Shown in pieces: positions 58,272-64,000 of a DNA stretch of 64,000 nt. Every line of letters starts with the position of its first letter. Position 1 is the stretch's first letter. The position numbers and the translations under genes are program-made. Where the stretch lies: contig JAKNDB010000098.1 of NCBI GenBank assembly GCA_024305405.1, positions 806,001 through 870,000 of the forward strand, given 5' to 3'. Origin of the DNA: Dirofilaria immitis (taxonomy: Eukaryota; Nematoda; Chromadorea; Rhabditida; Onchocercidae). The notes below the pieces were generated by a model. That model searched no databases. It was given only the letters and a program-made list of their open reading frames with translations, and was not told where the DNA came from.

Positions 58272-61200
58272 TTACGTTTGCGGCATTGTAACAGTGGCCA
58301 TACTTTCATATGTGGTGCTTTCCGTAATTAAACCGGAATCCAATTGTGCTTGACGACTATGTTTGATACCGTAGAAGCCATAAATTGTAAGTCCTGAAAG
58401 AAAAGCAATTTGTAAATTGTCAAAAAAGAGCTTGAATTTTGAACTTCTTAAATTTGAATAAAAATGAGTAGTAATGTTGTATGTGCAGAGTAAATGTTCG
58501 CAGTGGGAATATATCTTATTATTTTTTAATCAGCTATGATATCATCAATCCTTATAATATTTATCAATTTGGCATTAAGTAGTATATGGCAATATATAAG
58601 AGAAAACTAATATTTGAAACTCACCAACAATTAGCCAAATAGCAAGCCGTATCCAGGTTACTGGAGCCAGATGAAACATGAGAAAAATGTTGATAAGTAC
58701 GCTAGTCGCTGGTATCATGGGGACCAATGGCACCTAGAACATCAATAATATTAAAAGAGACTTGAAATTTTGAAATTGGATAAAAAGAATTTTGAAATCG
58801 CATCAATTTAAATATCTTTCAGTTGATATGATAATCATTATTGCATGCTTGTAAATAGTAACGTAGATTGATTTCAGTTATTAATAAGATTCATAATTAT
58901 TAATTATCATTCATAATACCAATTATCATAATATCAATTCATAATATTAATTATCAGGTTGCTAATGCATACTAATTATTACGTTCATAACATTAATTAT
59001 CAGGTTGCTATCTGTTAATGAATTAAATTAATATGTTTAATTATCAAATTATGGGTAATTTATAATAAAATTAAAAAGAAAAAAAAAGAATAACCCTAAA
59101 TGAAATTTGCTCATTGTTTTGATGATGTGCACAAATTAAAATGAATGCGGTTATAGCGATGGTACCAAAAGCAAATATAAGTATCCGACCAAATAGAGTA
59201 TGCACAAATGTCGTAGTGAAAATAAGACTTAAACAGACATCGGCAAATATCATTGTGAAAACACACCATAATACAAGCTTTCCTGGCTTAAAAATATTAA
59301 ACCAATGATGTTTTGGCATCCACGACTTCATTTGACCTGCTTAAATTAAGATTTAGTTATTTTTTCATTTTTAAAATAAATTTTAATAAGCGTTCTTTAA
59401 TTCTTTCTCATGGGAATGCCTTGATTTTGATACTTCAGTGAAATTAAAAAGTTGGAATATGAAAGGTAGGAAATTAAAAAAGAATTAAAATTTGAAAAGT
59501 TAAGTTTTTCGTTTTGATTGCTTTAAAAAATTTAACAGTCTTAAAAATTATAAGAAATGAGTTTTCGGCTTTCTATTTTAACTGCTTCAAAATTGAGAAA
59601 ATTGAAATTTGAAATAGTTAAGTTTTTATTTCACTCAATTTTAGTTCTCTGTTTCGACTACTTCAAAATAATAAAACATGAAATTTGAATTAATATATTT
59701 TTCGTCTTAACCACTTCAAAATAATAAGATTCGGAATTCTAGAATGATCGCTATTATACTAATTATTTCATACCATTTCCTTCAATAATATTATCTTCTT
59801 CGTCGTGAGTTGGACGATAACGAAGAACAATAACGCAAGCAGAAACAATCGTATAAGCTAAAAGTGTACCGATTGATAGAAATTCTACCAAAGTTTCAAT
59901 ATCAAATAGAAATGCTATCATCGAAGTAAGAGCGCCGAAAACAACTACCGCTTGCAGTGGTACCTAAAATAAAGTATCTCATTTTCTTGCAAACTTGTCA
60001 AAGATTAAAGATTAAGGTTTACTTTAAAATTTGTTTAAATTTATTTAGTAATAAAATAAATTTATTGTTGAGAGTTGTTTATTATAAAATATTTATTATT
60101 TCATTCTGTTTTGTTTATAATAATTAACTTTAACTTTATTAAGATTTATGCATAATATTATAAAAGCTTAAATTTTGAAATGAAATTTGAAAGCTTTTCG
60201 AAACATTATAAAGTTTTCTGGGAAAAAGCATAAAAATGGATGGTTTATTTTATATTTTTACCTGAGTTTTATCATTAATTTGCTCAAAAGTCCTGAATAT
60301 TAGTCCATCTTCAGCCATCGCATAAACACATCGTGGAAGAGCAAACATAGAGCCAATCTAGAATATTTCAAATTATGCACCAAATTAATTAGTGAACAAT
60401 AAAAAGAAAATTTATCGACATTTATCAAATATCTATGAATAGAAGTCGACTGATCTAAAAATTTGATGATAATCTTTCCTTGAATAATTTGTTAGCAACA
60501 ATGATTAGCTTTCTAATACTACAGAGTGTTAAGATGAAAAAAAACTCGAACTATTTCAAATTAGGTTTATTTTCCGATAGATGATAAAACATTGACAATT
60601 GACATTTATCGCTGGATATAGCGAAAGACGAAATATCGAAAAATATGTTTATAAAAACTAACCAAACTTGTAGTCATGCCTGACATAGCTCCAATTGAAA
60701 CAACATATTTTGCCCAAGTTGCGCCGCGACTTGCGAATGCATCCGAAAACGCCGCTGTAGGATTTACCTATGAGATAAATTATAATATATTCCAGACACA
60801 ATTAATTTTTATTTTAGTACAATGAAATATTTATTTCCATAGAGATTTTTATGCAAATCTGAACGTAAATTAGAACCTCCCAGAATGGAACCATTAATGT
60901 TAATGCTGAAGCCATGAGAATATAAGCTACTGTTACGATAGACATCGATATAAATGTAGCCAAAGGTATTGTTCGTGCTGGATCTAAATTATATATCATT
61001 TTGTCTCATAATATGCATATAAAAAATGCTTATTTTTAAAGTTAGAAATTTCATTAATATCAAACTTCAACAACAGCAATCACTTATGTCATAGTCTCTA
61101 ATATCATCATTAATAATAATCGTGCTCCCTTATATCATCAACAGTAATCACTTGTGTTATCAATAATAATCACTTATGCACATCAGCAGTAACCATTTGT

Positions 61201-63301
61201 GCTGCCAATAATTATATGTGCCAATCCATTCGTGTTATCATTAGAAAGTTCTTTCATAATAAATAATGTCAAATTAAAGAATTTTTCTTGATAATGCAAT
61301 GACAAATTACCGGAAGCTTCTTCGCCAGCAGTTGCTAGGCCGTCAAATCCGATATAAGCGAAAAACAACTTGCAGCTCCGGCAAATGTACCACCAATACC
61401 ATACGGAAAGAATGATGATTTACCGGTATTAATATCATAGATGGACCAAAGCGTAAAATCTGCGAATGTGAATCCATAGCAAACCACAAACGTAATAATC
61501 TACAAAACCTATTTATATATATTTCTTTATGATAAACATGCCATAGCAATAATTAAGATTCAAATGGTCGAAATTATCAATAAAAATTTAAATTATCGTG
61601 CAAACTTACCAGCATGTTGATTACTGTAAATATAGAATTGAAATTAGTTGATATCTTCGAGCCAAGACCAGTGAATACTGCAACTGCTAGTACTGCTAAA
61701 AATGCAATCAGATCTGGAGAATCGGCAAAGAATGATTCCTAAAAAAAAAACTTTCTGTAATTATTGCTCAACGTTTGTTCCAAAATGTAATATACACCGA
61801 TCATTATATTAATATTAATAAATTATTAAAATTACCGTGTACATATGATTGTAATTGCCGGTGTTACTGCAAACTCTTTTTATCTTGTTGCTTATAAATT
61901 AGCGTGATTATTGTTGAAAGGTGATATTAATTTATCAATCAATTTAGCTTAAATAACATGGCGAATTTCAATTAAATTTTGCAAATTTTGATTTTGAATG
62001 CATGTCGGATAATTAACAAAAAAAAATCTATAGTACATGCAACTATAAAGATTGATATTGTTTTGAAGTTTGTAAATCTGTTTTTTTTTGTCATTAAATC
62101 CTCAATTCTATTAAATTTCTATCTTTCAATACAAGTAGTAGCTAAACAAACATCAAAATGTCCAATAGTAACAATGGTTGAATTTCGGAGAGAGTTGCCA
62201 ATTAGCGATGTTAAATAGCCGGACCATGATCGAGCAACTGCTAAAAGAGGGGAAAATTTTTGATTTAAAAAGATAAAATCTTCCAAAATAATGAAATAAT
62301 TATGATAAAAACACTTTTTGAAAACGATTTTATTTTAACCTGCAGCACCAAGCATATGCTCGAGAATGATATTCCAACCAACAATAAATGCCCATAATTC
62401 ACCAACACCAATGTATACATATGTATAAGCACTGCCAGCTTTTGGAAATCTGAAATTTTTCGAAATTATATACTTATTGAAAAGTTCAAAATCAATGTAA
62501 TGAATTTAGTAAGATAATATTAGCACGAATTCAATCAATTATTTAAGTTATGTAATTTTGCGACAGTAAGATAATAGTATTCCACAATGAAAATTAAATT
62601 TGATCTCAATTAATGATTGATGTTTTCGCTGAAATCGCCAAAAGAACCAGAGAATTAGTAATTCATTTATTCTGGATTTAACAGTCTAGTATATGTTGTA
62701 TGTGCGGCTTTACTGTGCAATGTAAAATGTAGGCTAAAATTGTCCACCTATCATTTATGAGCTCTAAAAGAGCTCTATTTCATACGTGCTAATTCTTATA
62801 TTCGCAGAATTGTACTAGAATCCTCCGTCAACGATGAAAAAGAGGTGTCATAAGCACCAAAGGCATTTTAAAAGATGCGCTTCAACGAGGTCGGTTGAAT
62901 AGACCGTATCGGGTATTATTTGGTTTCCTTTTTCCTTTTGTTATGATATCGTTTTATTGATATCATTGAATTTGTATTATTGATACTGTAATCTCTGTGT
63001 TGGTGGTTATCAGATTTTTCATAACAAAAGTTTAACTACCGAAGTTTGAGGTGCTACCATTGAAGGGCAGAAAAAACTTAATCTTTGTCAGGTTAAAGAA
63101 GATCGGCAACAAATCTCAATATAATACGTATCACTTATGAATTTTATAAAATTTCCTTAACTAAATCAAATTTCAATTAATAATTTAAATCTAACCTTCC
63201 GCCAAATTCTGCATAACATAACGCAGAAAGAAGTGATGCAAGTCCAGCTAATGCAAATGATATCACAATAGACGGTCCTGCGATATTACGTACCACAGAG
63301 C
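58272..63301 (-). CDS. Cationic amino-acid transporter (SLC7/CAT family), 5' end not found
   Basis: Multi-pass plasma-membrane transporter for basic amino acids. Exons, 5' to 3': 63301-63196 ([30 protein letters not shown]), 62449-62340 ([20 protein letters not shown]), 62240-62152 ([17 protein letters not shown]), 61738-61610, 61499-61311 ([18 protein letters not shown]), 60983-60877 ([20 protein letters not shown]), 60767-60663, 60357-60262 ([18 protein letters not shown]), 59963-59774, 59336-59095, 58733-58625, 58393-58272. These are the signature blocks of CAT transporters, including the GEE motif and the ARSWSG block. Exon 61499-61311 keeps frame only with one extra base in the A5 run 61361-61365. 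Phase shows at least one upstream exon (with the start and first helices) is missing; I could not find it up to 64000, so the gene is treated as 5'-partial. Confidence 0.92.
58880..59015. repeat. Tandem ATTAATTATCAGGTTGCTA repeat in transporter intron
   Basis: CATAATATTAATTATCAGGT and CATAACATTAATTATCAGGT recur about 50 nt apart, within a wider run of TAATTATCAT-type units. Confidence 0.65.
59440..59725. repeat. Degenerate tandem repeat in transporter intron
   Basis: Three or four diverged copies, roughly 75-100 bp each, of a block with GAAATTTGAA, then GTTAAGTTTTT and ACTGCTTCAAAAT. Confidence 0.5.
61070..61215. repeat. Degenerate tandem repeat in transporter intron
   Basis: Repeated AGCAATCACTTATGTCAT, AGTAATCACTTGTGTTAT, ATAATCACTTATGCACAT and AGTAACCATTTGTGCTGC units. 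Confidence 0.65.
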
Positions 63302-64000
63302 CTCAAATTGACATAAGATTATACTAGTGGAAGATATTGGATGTAAGATATTGATCGTATAATTTGTCGTTTTTCTTTAATTAATTATTATTTTTTCCGC
63401 CTTTATTATACTTCTTAATGATTTATCGAATATATCGGATTCAGTTACTTTATCAGATATTTCAATTGAAAAAAATTACTATATTTTAAACGGCAATCAC
63501 ATTGAAATTCAAAACAATCTATGAACGGGATTTTTTCATCTTCAATTGACAAGAATTAAAACGGAAAACTTTATTTCAGCCTATCTATCCATTAATCATA
63601 ATGATTGCTCAGAAGAATTATTCGTAACAAAAAATACCTCAAACCCAAATTTCTCTATTTAGTTTAAAACTCAAATTGATACCATAAACAGAATACCTAA
63701 ATTAATTCAAAGAAATTAGCAAAACATTTTAAGTGCGAAAGAATAATGAATCGTACCTATAAAAAAATGTTAAGTATGAAAAAATATGCAATACAGTGAT
63801 TATCAGTTATAATAAAATAATTATTCTTAAATACATGAAAGTTGGCATAACTTATTAGTTCACGTACATTCCCAGATACAATTTTATACATATCCATCGA
63901 TTGACTTCTAATTTTAAATATTCAATTTTCGATAAATTCGTAAAAATTGGCGTAAATTATTAGTTTATCTATATTTTTGGATAAAATCTTATGCCTAGAT
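63302..64000. other. Right end, probably an intron of the transporter gene
   Basis: AT-rich with no exon recognised on either strand. By phase, an upstream coding exon of the transporter must lie here or beyond the window. Confidence 0.4.

Overview
This is AT-rich, intron-dense nuclear DNA of a nematode, most likely a spirurine/filarial one. Every recognisable gene has a C. elegans counterpart. Exons are about 50-250 nt and introns mostly 50-700 nt with TTTCAG-type acceptors, and several start codons sit within about 20 nt of an acceptor, as expected for spliced-leader trans-splicing. The first large intron of note in the cnt-1-like gene carries what looks like a decayed bacterial rpoC fragment, the kind of Wolbachia-derived insertion known from filarial genomes.

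Layout, left to right: ELP5-like Elongator subunit (+, 989-2539); ACAP/cnt-1-like BAR-PH-ArfGAP-ankyrin protein (+, 4180-10171); atypical membrane-anchored copine (-, 11573-17714); RNF11-like RING-H2 E3 ligase (-, 20939-22533); TBC1D15/tbc-15-like Rab GAP (+, 24790-29207); mitochondrial ClpP (-, 33880-35419) with V-ATPase subunit F upstream of it on the same strand (-, 36741-37547); peroxisomal import receptor PEX5/prx-5 (+, 38474-42595); an unrecognised intronless acidic gene close behind it (+, about 42730-44023); CELF/etr-1-like RNA-binding protein (+, 50551-56683); and a cationic amino-acid transporter (-, 58272 to past the right part of the window, 5' end not found). Intergenic stretches are AT-rich with microsatellites and short tandem duplications; no tRNA, rRNA, CRISPR array or intact transposon was recognised.

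The genes are ordinary housekeeping and cell-biology functions rather than one pathway. Membrane traffic is common (ArfGAP, Rab GAP, V-ATPase, PEX5, RNF11). The neighbours clpp-1 and vha-9 are also neighbours in C. elegans, and most of the named orthologues lie on C. elegans chromosome II as far as I recall.

A second theme is technical but important for anyone using this annotation. Almost every long gene needs one extra base in a short mononucleotide run to stay in frame, often in the middle of a conserved motif (ArfGAP, ClpP, TBC glutamine finger, RNF11, CELF linker, transporter). The direction is nearly always the same (a base missing), so I read this as systematic assembly indels, not pseudogenes. 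Exon coordinates below were read by eye from splice sites and reading-frame phase.
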